A stretch of DNA of 64,000 bases, taken from positions 1,244,001 to 1,308,000 of the forward strand of contig NC_013501.1 of the NCBI RefSeq assembly GCF_000024845.1, in the 5' to 3' direction. Made by a program: the position numbers and the translations under genes. This document shows, piece by piece, positions 8,813 to 17,188 of this stretch (positions within the stretch are counted from its first letter, which is position 1; each line of letters begins with the position of its first letter). The notes under the pieces were generated by a model. It worked only from the letters and a program-made list of their open reading frames with translations. It did no database searches and was not told the DNA's origin. The stretch comes from Rhodothermus marinus DSM 4252. Lineage in GTDB: Bacteria > Bacteroidota > Rhodothermia > Rhodothermales > Rhodothermaceae.

Positions 8813-9763
8813 ATGCGTATTGTCTCGCTTTTACCCGCCGCCACCGAATGGGTCTGTGCTTTCGGAGCGGACGCGTCGCTGGTCGGACGCTCCCATGAAT
8901 GCGACTTTCCTCCGGAAATTCTGGATCGGCCGGTGCTGACCCGCCCGCGGGTCGATGCCCGGGGCACCTCGGCCGAAATCGATCGCCAGGTCCGCACCGT
9001 ATGGGAGCAGGGGCTGAGCCTCTATGAAATCGACTGGGAGCGACTTCGTGCGCTCCAACCGGATCTGATTCTGACGCAGGCACAGTGCCCGGTGTGTGCC
9101 GTGTCGGTCTCGGAACTGGAAGCCGGGCTGGCCGACTGGCCGGCGCCCCGGCCCCAGGTGCTCGCCATGGCGCCCCAGACGCTCAAGCAGGTGCTGGACG
9201 CCGCACTGGAAATCGGCCGCCACATCGGCCGCCTGCACGAGGCCATGAGCTACCTGGCCCGGGCCGAGAAGCGCCTGCGCCACCTTCGGGACTTTCTCGG
9301 CCTGCGTCGCCGTAGCGATCCGTCCACGTTCCCGCGGGTGGCCTGCATCGAATGGATTGAGCCACTGATCGTGGCAGGCCACTGGATGCCCGACGTGGTG
9401 GAGATGGCCGGCGGACAGGCCGTCCTGGCCGAATCGGGCCAGCCTTCCCGCACGATCACCTGGGCCGAACTGCAGGCGGCCGATCCCGACGTGCTGCTGC
9501 TTATGCCCTGCGGCTTTACCGTGGCCCAGACTGCACGCGAACTGCCGGAGCTGATGCAGCGACCGGAATGGCAGGCGCTGCGGGCCGTGCAGGAAGGACG
9601 GGTCTTCGTGCTGGACGGCCACGCCTACTTCAACCGTCCGGGTCCCCGTCTGTACCGCTCCATCGAACTGGTGGCGGTCTGCCTGCACCCGGACCGGCTT
9701 TCACTGGAGTTGCTCGACGTGCAACCCTGGGAGTTGCAGACGCTGGAGACCGCACTGACCTGA
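8813..9763 (+). CDS. BtuF-fold (PF01497) substrate-binding protein without signal peptide
   Basis: The 316-residue protein opens with MRIVSLLPAATEWVCAFGA, the first strand and helix of class III periplasmic binding proteins for cobalamin, heme or siderophores. It also carries QCPVCAVS and ends with a FNRPGPRLYRSIELVA segment. No signal peptide is visible. This matches a cytoplasmic 'cobalamin-binding protein' subgroup widespread in bacteria whose role is unclear. It converges with the minus-strand tetrapyrrole operon, meeting it with no spacer (TGA 9761-9763; opposing stop at 9764). A decayed second copy of its 3' end lies at 13874-13984. The ligand (cobalamin or heme) is inferred. Confidence 0.75.
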   Translation: MRIVSLLPAATEWVCAFGADASLVGRSHECDFPPEILDRPVLTRPRVDARGTSAEIDRQVRTVWEQGLSLYEIDWERLRALQPDLILTQAQCPVCAVSVSELEAGLADWPAPRPQVLAMAPQTLKQVLDAALEIGRHIGRLHEAMSYLARAEKRLRHLRDFLGLRRRSDPSTFPRVACIEWIEPLIVAGHWMPDVVEMAGGQAVLAESGQPSRTITWAELQAADPDVLLLMPCGFTVAQTARELPELMQRPEWQALRAVQEGRVFVLDGHAYFNRPGPRLYRSIELVAVCLHPDRLSLELLDVQPWELQTLETALT

Positions 9764-10111
9764 TCAGTTGCGACGCCGAAGCGTCTGGCGCAGCAGCTGT
9801 TCCAGTTCCAGCATGGCCTGCGCGCCTTCCAGCAGCTCGCGCAGCTCGATCAATTCGGCGCGGGTGCAGGCGTAGCGCACGTCGGCCGCCTCCAGCCGTC
9901 CCGTCAGCGACAGCGCGCACAGGCTCCCGGGCTCCCAGGCGTCGAGGGGGACCGAGCGCACGCGTTCGCAGAGCGCCTGGAAGCACTCGGGCGAAAGTTG
10001 CAGCAGCAATCGTCCGAGGGCCACTTCGAAGCGGCCGCAGCAGGCGCAGCGCAGCACGTAGCCGTGCTCGGTGCAGAACAGGTACGGACGTTCGGCCGAG
10101 GCTGCATGCAT
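9764..10111 (-). CDS. Small Cys-containing protein of unknown function (DUF6686-like)
   Basis: The 115-residue protein has a cysteine cluster near the N-terminus (FCTEHGYVLRCACCGRF), then a helical region rich in Leu, Glu and Arg. It resembles small Bacteroidota proteins found near heme and iron uptake genes, but I am not certain of the family. The Cys/His cluster could bind a metal. It starts 14 bases after the CbiX-like gene, so it is the last gene of that operon. The ATG at 10111 is preferred over an upstream in-frame start that would overlap the chelatase gene. Confidence 0.5.
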   Translation of the reverse strand: MHAASAERPYLFCTEHGYVLRCACCGRFEVALGRLLLQLSPECFQALCERVRSVPLDAWEPGSLCALSLTGRLEAADVRYACTRAELIELRELLEGAQAMLELEQLLRQTLRRRN

Positions 10112-10125
10112 GGCTTCCGGTGGTT

Positions 10126-11025
10126 TCAGTGGGTGGGACGCAGCGCCGTGGTCGTCTCTTTCAGCCAGCCGGCCTGACGGCTCAGCCGCTCCCACTGGCG
10201 CTCGATCCAGGCGGTGATGGCCGGGTGCGGCAAGAGGCCGGTTCCGTCGGCCCGGTAGGTCAGCCCGTCCAGCACTTTCCGATAAGGGCCGAAGCCGTAG
10301 ACCCGGAACGGAATGACCAGCACGGTGCGACCGGCCTGCGTTTCGGCTTCGACGAACGCCCGGATGCGCCGCTCTGCGTCGGCACGAAGCGCCGGCCAGT
10401 CTTCCCGCAGCGTCTCGACGCGTACGGCGTGGAAGCCCAGCGCGCGAATGAGCTGGGCGTGGCGCTCCATGGCCACGATCCAGCGCGCGTTGAGTACTTC
10501 ATCTTCTGTTCCGTGCGCCAGCAACAGCACGGACTCTCGAGTAGGATCCCGGCTGAGTGCCAGCGCCCGATCGGCCAGGATCGGACCGATTTCGGGCGCT
10601 TCCATCAGGCCCGCTTCGCTCAGCACCAGTTCCAGGTTGTGCCGTAGCGGAGGTGGTGGGCCTTCCGAGTGGTGCCCGTCAGGGCTACCGTGGCGATGCA
10701 GCAGAAAGCGCGCGGGCGGGTCCGGACGCAATCCCAGCAGGTATTCGGTCTGGTGCTGGAACGAAGCGCCGTCCATGAACAGCCGGACCACCACGGCCCG
10801 GCGGGCACCCAGTGCCTGCAGCGTGTCGAGTGCCTGCTGGAGCGTGTGCGGATCGGCCATCCCGAACGCGACGGCCGTTGGCCGTCCGGCCCGCAGCGGC
10901 GCCACCGCTTCGATCACGGCCCGGTTCCACGCCGGGGGGCCACCGTGCGCCATCACGAGCAGGCCCGGCTGCGTACTATCGGGCGTGGGGATCAGCATGG
11001 TCCAGATCAAAAGCAGCGTCAGCAT
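10126..11025 (-). CDS. Exported CbiX-like (sirohydrochlorin cobaltochelatase-type) protein
   Basis: The 299-residue protein has an N-terminal hydrophobic stretch (about residues 1-13), then two tandem CbiX-like halves. The first opens with LLVMAHGGP (H27) and has SFQHQTEYLLG (H91); the second opens with LLLAHGTEDE (H171). CbiX and HemH-type chelatases insert or remove metal from tetrapyrroles using such His residues. Export would be unusual for a biosynthetic chelatase. Its place 21 bases after a HmuY-like gene suggests it acts on imported heme or a corrinoid in the periplasm. The activity is inferred. Confidence 0.7.
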   Translation of the reverse strand: MLTLLLIWTMLIPTPDSTQPGLLVMAHGGPPAWNRAVIEAVAPLRAGRPTAVAFGMADPHTLQQALDTLQALGARRAVVVRLFMDGASFQHQTEYLLGLRPDPPARFLLHRHGSPDGHHSEGPPPPLRHNLELVLSEAGLMEAPEIGPILADRALALSRDPTRESVLLLAHGTEDEVLNARWIVAMERHAQLIRALGFHAVRVETLREDWPALRADAERRIRAFVEAETQAGRTVLVIPFRVYGFGPYRKVLDGLTYRADGTGLLPHPAITAWIERQWERLSRQAGWLKETTTALRPTH

Positions 11026-11046
11026 GGTTTTGTGCCTCCGGTCAGG

Positions 11047-11718
11047 TTATTGCAGACGACGGGAGCCGTCGAGTTGAAAGACGTACTCGAACGTGTAGTA
11101 GCGCGAAGGATTGGCTTCGGGATCGATGGCACCGGGATCGGGAGCGCCTTTGTAGTAGCTCAGGATCCGCACCTTGGCATAGCGACCGTCGGCCGTACGC
11201 ACGACGATCGTGCGGCCAGGAATCGGGGTGACGATGTGTGTGGTGGGATCGTAGTTGTACCAGCCGTTGCCGGAGCCGGGGCAGATGGCGCGCTTGACGC
11301 CGTTGGGGCATTCGTCCACGCCGTCCACCCGGAACTGATCGTCGGTCGGCGCTTCCGTCACCTCGTCGAAAGGCACCTCCAGCACGACCGCGCCGCCCTG
11401 TCCCGGACCGCTCGTGCCGCCGTTGATCAGAATGTTCGTGCCCTGGAAGGCCAGATCCCAGGCCGTCGAGGCCGAGTCGCTTCGGTCCGGCTCGTCGTAG
11501 CGTAGCACGATCTCGCCGGTGCGCAGGCTGAAGAACGTGTAGCGTCCGGTGCCGACCGGCCGTCCGGTCTGAGGATCCGGTGTGGTGGGATCGGCCGGCA
11601 GGTCTTCGACCCGCACGGCCTCTACCGGCGTGGTTTCATCCAGCGGTTCGCTGCTATCGCAGGCAGCCAGCAGCAGGACCAGCATCAGGCTCAGCAGCAG
11701 GAAGGTTCGTGTGGGCAT
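11047..11718 (-). CDS. HmuY-like heme-binding lipoprotein
   Basis: The 223-residue protein begins at ATG 11718 with a lipoprotein signal ending LLAAC (C20). The body has the HmuY hallmarks: YTFFSLRTGEIV, a TAWDLAF strand followed by TNILINGGTSGPG, and a C-terminal YAKVRILSYYKG strand. HmuY captures heme at the cell surface and passes it to a TonB receptor. Which residues would be axial heme ligands cannot be decided here. It starts 20 bases after the receptor gene, consistent with one transcript. Confidence 0.8.
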   Translation of the reverse strand: MPTRTFLLLSLMLVLLLAACDSSEPLDETTPVEAVRVEDLPADPTTPDPQTGRPVGTGRYTFFSLRTGEIVLRYDEPDRSDSASTAWDLAFQGTNILINGGTSGPGQGGAVVLEVPFDEVTEAPTDDQFRVDGVDECPNGVKRAICPGSGNGWYNYDPTTHIVTPIPGRTIVVRTADGRYAKVRILSYYKGAPDPGAIDPEANPSRYYTFEYVFQLDGSRRLQ

Positions 11719-11738
11719 GGTTCGCTTCGGGTTTGAGG

Positions 11739-13778
11739 TTACACATGAACAGTGAGCGTCACAAACCAGCGGCGACCGGGCTGGAAGGGCATCAGCGCCG
11801 GACGCCGTAGATCGAACAGGTTGAAAGCACCGCCCTGAAGCTCCAGGTGACGGCCCAGCCGACGTCCGACGGTCAGGTGCCAGAGGCTGTAGCCGGGCAC
11901 GTACTCGTCGGCGCGGTTGGGCACGCCGTTGCCGTCCACGTCGCGATAGCCGTAGCGGCTGCGCCACACGCCTCGAAGCGCCACGGTCAGTCCGAGCGAA
12001 GTGGGTTGCCAGCGCAACTGGACCGTGCCACTGTGGCGCGAGCGCCCGAAAAGTCCGCCGTAGTCGCTGCGCCGCAGGCGATAATCGCGGCCCGACGCCG
12101 TGCGCCCGTACAGCCGTCCCGCGTCGATGGCCTCGAGCACGTCGCGATCGGCCGTCTCCAGGTACTGATAGCTGAGGCTGAGCGTGAGCGCCGACACGGG
12201 TCGCGCCGTCAGCGTGGCTTCCAGACCCCGGGTGTAGATGCGGTTCAGGTTGAAGTAGGAATAGACGAACGCCTGGTTGGTCTTCTGGGCGACGGGTTGC
12301 GTATCGATCAGATCGCGCACTTCGTTGTGAAACAGGTTGAGCGACAGCGCCAGCGCCTCGTCGAACCACGTCGCCTCGCCCCCGAGGTTGAAGGCGACGG
12401 AGCTTTCCGGCCGCAGCGTGGTGACGCGAGCCGGATCGATCAGCAGCCGTGCGATCTGTCCTTCGGCCTGCAGCCGCGCCAGTTCTTCCCGGAAGCGGGT
12501 GACGCCAAACACGCTGTAACCGGCTGCTGCATTTGTAAACACCAGATAGCGCTGACGAAAGTCCGGGGCTTTGAAGCCACTTCCGATCGATGCACGCAGG
12601 CGATAGGAGGCAGCAGGGCGGACCAGCACCGCCAGGCGCGGACTGAGCCGGCTGGCATAGTCGCTGTGGGCATCAAAGCGAAGACCGGAAACTACCTCGA
12701 GCCAGGGATGAGGCGTCCATTCATGCTGGGCGAAAAGAAAGCCGCTCCGGGCCGAGACGCGGTTGACATAGCGATCCCCTTCCAGTGCTTCTTGGACTGC
12801 TCCGCTGCCAAGTGTCAGAAGCTGGTGGTTTGTTAGCAATTGCTGCAGGCGCACTTCGAGCTTGCGGTAGGCCTGGGAAAATCGATCCTGGTAATACAAG
12901 GCCTCGTCGTGCTGTCGGGTGATGCGGGTATGGGTTTCGTACCCTGTCAGGTAAAGCGAAGCGTCAAGCCGCAGGCGAGAGGTGAGCTGCTGCTGCAGGC
13001 GAGGGTGCAGGCTCCAGTTCTTCTGGCGATAGGTTTCTGCGTGGGGAGCGTTATCAATAGCAAAGGTGCTTTGTTGTTGCTGTTGGTGATAGCGTGCAGC
13101 CACCGATAGCAGAGCGCTTCTGGGCAGGTCCCAGGTCAGGTAGGCATCGGCCGTATAGTCGCGCAGCGCAGGAGCAGTAGGACCAAAAACTTCCGGGGCC
13201 AGATCGTAGCCTTCGGTGCGGTAGTGGTCAAGCAGCAGGGTGGCGCCCAGGCGGTTGCGTCGCAGTTCGCTGGTAGCGCCGAGCTGGTAAGTCCCGAACC
13301 TTTCCATACGGGCGTGCAGGGTAGTGGCCATCGGTGCTTCGGGACGATGCCGGATCAAGTTAACCACCCCAGCCAGTGCTTCACTGCCGTAAAGCGACGA
13401 CGTGGGACCACGTACGATTTCGATGCGGTCCAGGCCCTGCACGGTGAAGCGATCCAGGTCCAGCGTGCCCGCCGTGCGTCCGATGATCGGCTCGCCGTCT
13501 AGCAGAAACAGCGTGTAATCCGGCTCGAAGCCCTGCATCATGAGCCCGGTGCCATGGTCTTCGAAAAGCAACAGGCCGGGCTGCTCGGCCAGCAGGTCCG
13601 ACAGGCGGGCGGCCCCGCTCTGGCGGATGGCTTCGGCCGGGACGAGCTGGGTGGGCACGGGCACTTCGGTCAGCGGCCGTGCCGAGCGGGTGGCCGTGAC
13701 GACGACAGGCGGCAGCGGCACCGCCCGGGTTGTATCGATAGCAACCTGTGGGAGCAGTAGCAACAACAGGAGTTTCAT
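11739..13778 (-). CDS. TonB-dependent receptor for heme or corrinoid (HmuR/BtuB type)
   Basis: The 679-residue outer-membrane receptor starts at ATG 13778 with a short leucine-rich signal peptide. A TonB-box-like PPVVVTATR follows, then a plug domain (about 30-160, with LFLLDGEPIIGR and VRGPTSSLYGSEALAGVVNLI) and a beta-barrel ending in a terminal aromatic-rich strand (WFVTLTVHV). There is no carboxypeptidase-like N-domain, unlike the receptor at 22.5 kb. It is the first gene of the receptor, HmuY, CbiX, small-protein operon, which favours heme. A corrinoid remains possible because of the CbiX-like and BtuF-fold neighbours. No B12-box (GCCACTG) was seen upstream. Confidence 0.88.
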   Translation of the reverse strand: MKLLLLLLLPQVAIDTTRAVPLPPVVVTATRSARPLTEVPVPTQLVPAEAIRQSGAARLSDLLAEQPGLLLFEDHGTGLMMQGFEPDYTLFLLDGEPIIGRTAGTLDLDRFTVQGLDRIEIVRGPTSSLYGSEALAGVVNLIRHRPEAPMATTLHARMERFGTYQLGATSELRRNRLGATLLLDHYRTEGYDLAPEVFGPTAPALRDYTADAYLTWDLPRSALLSVAARYHQQQQQSTFAIDNAPHAETYRQKNWSLHPRLQQQLTSRLRLDASLYLTGYETHTRITRQHDEALYYQDRFSQAYRKLEVRLQQLLTNHQLLTLGSGAVQEALEGDRYVNRVSARSGFLFAQHEWTPHPWLEVVSGLRFDAHSDYASRLSPRLAVLVRPAASYRLRASIGSGFKAPDFRQRYLVFTNAAAGYSVFGVTRFREELARLQAEGQIARLLIDPARVTTLRPESSVAFNLGGEATWFDEALALSLNLFHNEVRDLIDTQPVAQKTNQAFVYSYFNLNRIYTRGLEATLTARPVSALTLSLSYQYLETADRDVLEAIDAGRLYGRTASGRDYRLRRSDYGGLFGRSRHSGTVQLRWQPTSLGLTVALRGVWRSRYGYRDVDGNGVPNRADEYVPGYSLWHLTVGRRLGRHLELQGGAFNLFDLRRPALMPFQPGRRWFVTLTVHV

Positions 13779-14136
13779 AAGAGACAACTTATTTGGATTT
13801 GGTCTAAATAATAAAACTGGGTAAATGAATGTAAAAGTGGGGATATGTGAAGCTATGGTAAAAAAGGGGTAAGCGCCGGCTGGCTGTTGTTTGGGCTCCG
13901 ATGCTTTTCCCAGACCGCCTCGCATCTGCCCTGCTGGAAGTCCAGCCCTGGGAGCTGCAGCCGTTGGAAGCAGCGCAGGCCTGATGGATTCCGGATAGGG
14001 CAGGTAGGGACAGCCGAGCGCCCGGACGCTTTTCTTCAGAGTGGTGCAGCTGGAAAAAGTGCAAGGCTGCCCTTAACTTAAGCGGACAGCTCTTTAGTTG
14101 AAGGAAGTCACGTAACCGAACCCGAACCCGAAAGTC
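13779..14136. other. Divergent intergenic region with AT-rich promoter zone and gene remnant
   Basis: About 90 bases next to the receptor gene (13779-13870) are visibly AT-rich and must hold its promoter; no clear -7/-33 pair could be fixed. The middle carries the decayed BtuF-fold gene end described separately. The remainder up to hsdM contains no further ORF or structure that I could support; a short AACCCGAACCCGAA direct repeat lies just before the hsdM start. Confidence 0.5.
13874..13984 (+). pseudogene. 3' remnant of a second BtuF-fold gene
   Basis: The frame ending at TGA 13982-13984 translates to LFPDRLASALLEVQPWELQP, then LEAAQA and stop. The intact gene at 8813-9763 ends LHPDRLSLELLDVQPWELQT, then LETALT and stop. 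The match extends a further dozen or so residues upstream more weakly; a TAA at 13859-13861 closes the frame. No start or remaining two-thirds of the gene is present, so this is a truncated old copy in the same orientation as the intact gene. Confidence 0.75.
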
Positions 14137-15720
14137 ATGGCCCTTGATATCTCCACGCTCGAAACCTGGCTCTGGGATGCCGCCTGTGCCATTCGCGGCC
14201 CCGTAGATGCCCCGAAGTTCAAGGATTACATTCTCCCGCTGGTCTTCCTCAAGCGCCTTTCCGACGTGTTTGAGGATGAGATGGACCGTCTGGCCGAGGA
14301 GTACGGCAGCCGAGAGGTAGCACAACATATCGTTGAGGAGGAACGGGAGCAAGGCATCATCGCCCGTGGTGGCGGCTCGGTGCGCTTCTACATTCCCGAA
14401 AACGCCCGCTGGAAAGCCATCCGTACCCGTGGCCAGGTCGGCCTGGGCCAGTTCCTCACCGATGCCGTGCGGGCCGTAGCCCGCGAGAACCCGCGTCTGC
14501 AGGGCGTTATCGACATCGTCGACTTCAACGCGACGGCGGCCGGGCAGCGGATCGTGGCAGATGAGTACCTGGCCCGCTTGGTGGACGTACTCTCTCGCCA
14601 TCGCCTGGGCTTGCGTGATGTGGAACCCGACATCCTGGGCCGCGCCTACGAGTACCTGCTGCGCAAGTTCGCCGAGGGCCAGGGCCAGAGCGCGGGCGAG
14701 TTCTACACCCCGCGCGAGGTGGCCGTGCTCATGGCCCGCATCCTGGAGCCCCAACCGGGCATGACCGTCTACGACCCTTGCTGCGGATCTGGCGGGCTGC
14801 TCATCAAGTGTCACCTCCGCCTGCTGGAGACCCATGGAGAGGAACAAAACGGCCACCGCCGGTTGCCTGCCCATCATGCGCCGCTTCAACTCTTTGGCCA
14901 GGAAATCAACCCGGCCACCTTCGCCATGGCGCGCATGAATGCGGTGATCCACGACATGGAGGCCGACATTCGCCTGGGCGACACCATGCGCCACCCCGCC
15001 TTTCGCGATGAGACCGGCCGCCTCATGGCCTTTGATTTGGTCACCGCCAATCCCATGTGGAACCAGAACTTTCCTACGGATCTGTACGAGAACGACCCCT
15101 ACGAACGTTTTCACCTGGGCATCCCGCCCGCTTCCAGCGCGGATTGGGGCTGGCTGCAACACATGCTGGCCTCGTTGAACGACACCGGCCGCATGGCCGT
15201 GGTGCTGGACACCGGCGCCGTGAGTCGGGGCAGCGGCAACCAGGGTGCAAGCCGCGAACGCGACATCCGCAAGGCTTTCGTGGAACGCGATCTGATCGAG
15301 GCGGTGATCTTGTTGCCGGAGAACCTTTTCTACAACACCACCGCGCCGGGCATCATCATCGTTATCAATCGCAAAAAGCGCCATCCCGGCGAGATCCTGC
15401 TCATCAACGCCAGCAAACTCTTCGCCAAGGGCCGGCCCAAGAACTACCTGACCGACGAGCACATCGAGACCATTGCCCGGCTGTACCACGAATGGCAGGC
15501 CGAGGAAGGGCTTTCGGCCATCATCACCAACGAGGAGGCGGCCCGCAACGACTATAACCTGAGCCCCAGCCGCTACGTGGCCCAAAACGGCGCCGAGGAG
15601 ACCCTGCCGCTGGAAGAGGCCATGGTGCTGCTGCGCGAGGCGGAGGAAGAGCGCGCCGAGATGGAGCACCGCCTGCAAGAAGTGCTGGGAGTTTTGGGGC
15701 TTCAAGGCAAGGGGACATAG
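14137..15720 (+). CDS. hsdM: Type I restriction-modification DNA methyltransferase subunit M
   Basis: The 527-residue N6-adenine methyltransferase has an N-terminal helical HsdM domain (about 1-130, ETWLWDAACAIRGPVDAPKFKDYILPL split over it), then the AdoMet motif I YDPCCGSGG around D213. Catalytic motif IV is NPMW at N305, where most type I M subunits have NPPF. With HsdS it methylates the recognition sequence and protects host DNA. It begins the island; its stop lies three bases before the next start. The M/regulator/S/R order and closely spaced genes suggest one operon. Confidence 0.92.
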   Translation: MALDISTLETWLWDAACAIRGPVDAPKFKDYILPLVFLKRLSDVFEDEMDRLAEEYGSREVAQHIVEEEREQGIIARGGGSVRFYIPENARWKAIRTRGQVGLGQFLTDAVRAVARENPRLQGVIDIVDFNATAAGQRIVADEYLARLVDVLSRHRLGLRDVEPDILGRAYEYLLRKFAEGQGQSAGEFYTPREVAVLMARILEPQPGMTVYDPCCGSGGLLIKCHLRLLETHGEEQNGHRRLPAHHAPLQLFGQEINPATFAMARMNAVIHDMEADIRLGDTMRHPAFRDETGRLMAFDLVTANPMWNQNFPTDLYENDPYERFHLGIPPASSADWGWLQHMLASLNDTGRMAVVLDTGAVSRGSGNQGASRERDIRKAFVERDLIEAVILLPENLFYNTTAPGIIIVINRKKRHPGEILLINASKLFAKGRPKNYLTDEHIETIARLYHEWQAEEGLSAIITNEEAARNDYNLSPSRYVAQNGAEETLPLEEAMVLLREAEEERAEMEHRLQEVLGVLGLQGKGT

Positions 15721-15723
15721 CGC

Positions 15724-17070
15724 ATGGAGAAGCTTGAGGCTACGGAAGGCCAAACCCTGGAGTTCAAAAGGCAATGGACCGATCGGGCTCTGGAGGATCT
15801 GGCGGCCTTCGCCAACACGGAAGGCGGTAGGCTCCTCCTCGGCGTCCGAGACGATGGGGAAGTTGTGGGCACGCGAGCGGATGACCGAGAACTCCAGCGC
15901 ATCGCCAACCTCATCGCCGCCCATCTGGGCATCACGCCGTCGGTTCGCGTGATTGAGATGCAGGGCCTGCCGGTGGTGGAAATTCGGGTAGATCCGGCCC
16001 CGGGGTTGGTGCCCTACAAGGGGCGGTATCTCCGCCGCGTGGGCACCACAAACCGCGATTTCTCGCCCGAGGAACTGGCCCGCCACATTCTCACGCGTTC
16101 CGGGAGGAGTTGGGATGGGCTGCCCAGCGATTGGTCGCTGGAGGAGGTGGACCCGAAAGCCCTGAAGGCCTTTGCCCGCCTGGCTCGAGAGAGGCTTCCC
16201 CATCTCGATCCCTCCGATCCCGAAGGGACGCTGCGCAACCTCAACCTCGTAGAGGGGAAGCGGCTGAAGAACGCAGGGGTGCTGCTCTTTGGCAAGCGGC
16301 CCCAGCGCCTCTTTCCCCAGGCGCAGGTGCGCGTCGGCATCTTCCGGGGAGATGAGATCCTGGATAGCCACGATTTCACGGGCACCTTGTGGGAGCAGTT
16401 AGACGGGGTGATGGCGCGCTTTCGCCAGGTGCTCAAGGTGCGTTTCGCCATCCGGGTGGAAGAGCCGTCTTTAGCGGGGCTACAGCGTGAAGAGACATGG
16501 GAATATCCGCTGGAGGCCCTGCGGGAGGCGGTGGTGAACGCCCTCATCCACCGGGATTACACCTATCCGGCGGACATCCAGATCCGTTTGGAGGAAGATC
16601 GCTTGGAGGTTTGGAGTCCGGGGGAGTTGCCGTCGCCGCTTACGCCTGAGCAGCTCTATCAACCCCACTCGTCGGTGCTTCGTAATCCCCTTCTCGCCCA
16701 GGCCTTCTACTTTGCCGGCGTCATCGAACGCTGGGGCACGGGCACCACGCGCATCGTCCGCCTCTGCCGGGAGCAAGGGCTTCCGGAGCCCGAGTTTGCG
16801 AACTGGCAGGGTGGCTTTCGGGTGACCTTCCTGAAGGACCCTTACACCCCGGAGCGGCTGCGCAAGTTGGGCCTGAACGAGCGGCAGATCAGGGCGGTGC
16901 TGTATGTGAAGGAGCATGGGGAGATCTCGAATCGTGACTACAGAAGTCTGACAGGTGTGTCGGACGAAACGGCCCGCCAAGACCTCCTGGCGCTGGTCAA
17001 ACTGAACATATTGCGGGTTGAAGGCAAGGGGAGGGCAACGAGGTATGTGCTGGGGAGTTTTGGCGATTAA
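15724..17070 (+). CDS. AlbA_2 (Schlafen-like) domain plus GHKL-ATPase regulator with C-terminal HTH
   Basis: The 448-residue protein opens with an AlbA_2 fold (LEFKRQWTDRALEDLAAFAN, then GGRLLLGVRDDGEVVG). A middle HATPase_c_4 region (about 230-360) includes EALREAVVNALIHRDY and RWGTGTTRIVRLC. It ends with a winged helix (NERQIRAVLYVKEHGEISNR; DETARQDLLALVKL). Such proteins are often called RecG-like or putative transcriptional regulators and recur inside type I restriction loci. Their role is not established; they may be nucleic-acid-binding regulators or accessory defence factors. The stop codon falls inside a run of TTGGCGATT repeats. Confidence 0.8.
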   Translation: MEKLEATEGQTLEFKRQWTDRALEDLAAFANTEGGRLLLGVRDDGEVVGTRADDRELQRIANLIAAHLGITPSVRVIEMQGLPVVEIRVDPAPGLVPYKGRYLRRVGTTNRDFSPEELARHILTRSGRSWDGLPSDWSLEEVDPKALKAFARLARERLPHLDPSDPEGTLRNLNLVEGKRLKNAGVLLFGKRPQRLFPQAQVRVGIFRGDEILDSHDFTGTLWEQLDGVMARFRQVLKVRFAIRVEEPSLAGLQREETWEYPLEALREAVVNALIHRDYTYPADIQIRLEEDRLEVWSPGELPSPLTPEQLYQPHSSVLRNPLLAQAFYFAGVIERWGTGTTRIVRLCREQGLPEPEFANWQGGFRVTFLKDPYTPERLRKLGLNERQIRAVLYVKEHGEISNRDYRSLTGVSDETARQDLLALVKLNILRVEGKGRATRYVLGSFGD

Positions 17071-17099
17071 TTGGCGTTTTCTTGGCGATTTTGGCGATT
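17060..17099 (+). repeat. Four short direct repeats of TTGGCGATT
   Basis: Units start at 17060, 17071, 17082 and 17091 (the second reads TTGGCGTTT), spaced 11, 11 and 9 bases. The TAA of the regulator gene is formed within the first unit. Loss or gain of 11-base units would change the reading frame at the C-terminus. Confidence 0.75.
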
Positions 17100-17188
17100 A
17101 CTTGGAGATTCCAATAAGGGCTCAAAAAGGACTCAAAGGGGTCACAAACGGGTCAAAGGGGCAACAAACAACCCGATGGAGGAAAAGC

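Noticed and set aside
11719..12369. N-terminal extension of the HmuY-like gene into the receptor gene
   Set aside because: The extra 217 codons are an alternate frame of the receptor; the lipoprotein signal begins exactly at ATG 11718.
13779..13870. Possible cobalamin riboswitch before the TonB receptor
   Set aside because: The gap is short, AT-rich and has no B12-box or multi-stem structure that I could find on the minus strand.
13804..16371. An 855-codon open frame antisense to hsdM and the regulator gene
   Set aside because: It runs across two well-identified plus-strand genes and shows no domain; the length reflects GC-rich codon structure only.
17018..17188. Extension of hsdS 57 codons upstream
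   Set aside because: The frame is open, but it overlaps the previous gene, lacks HsdS similarity, and a GGAGG site precedes ATG 17189.
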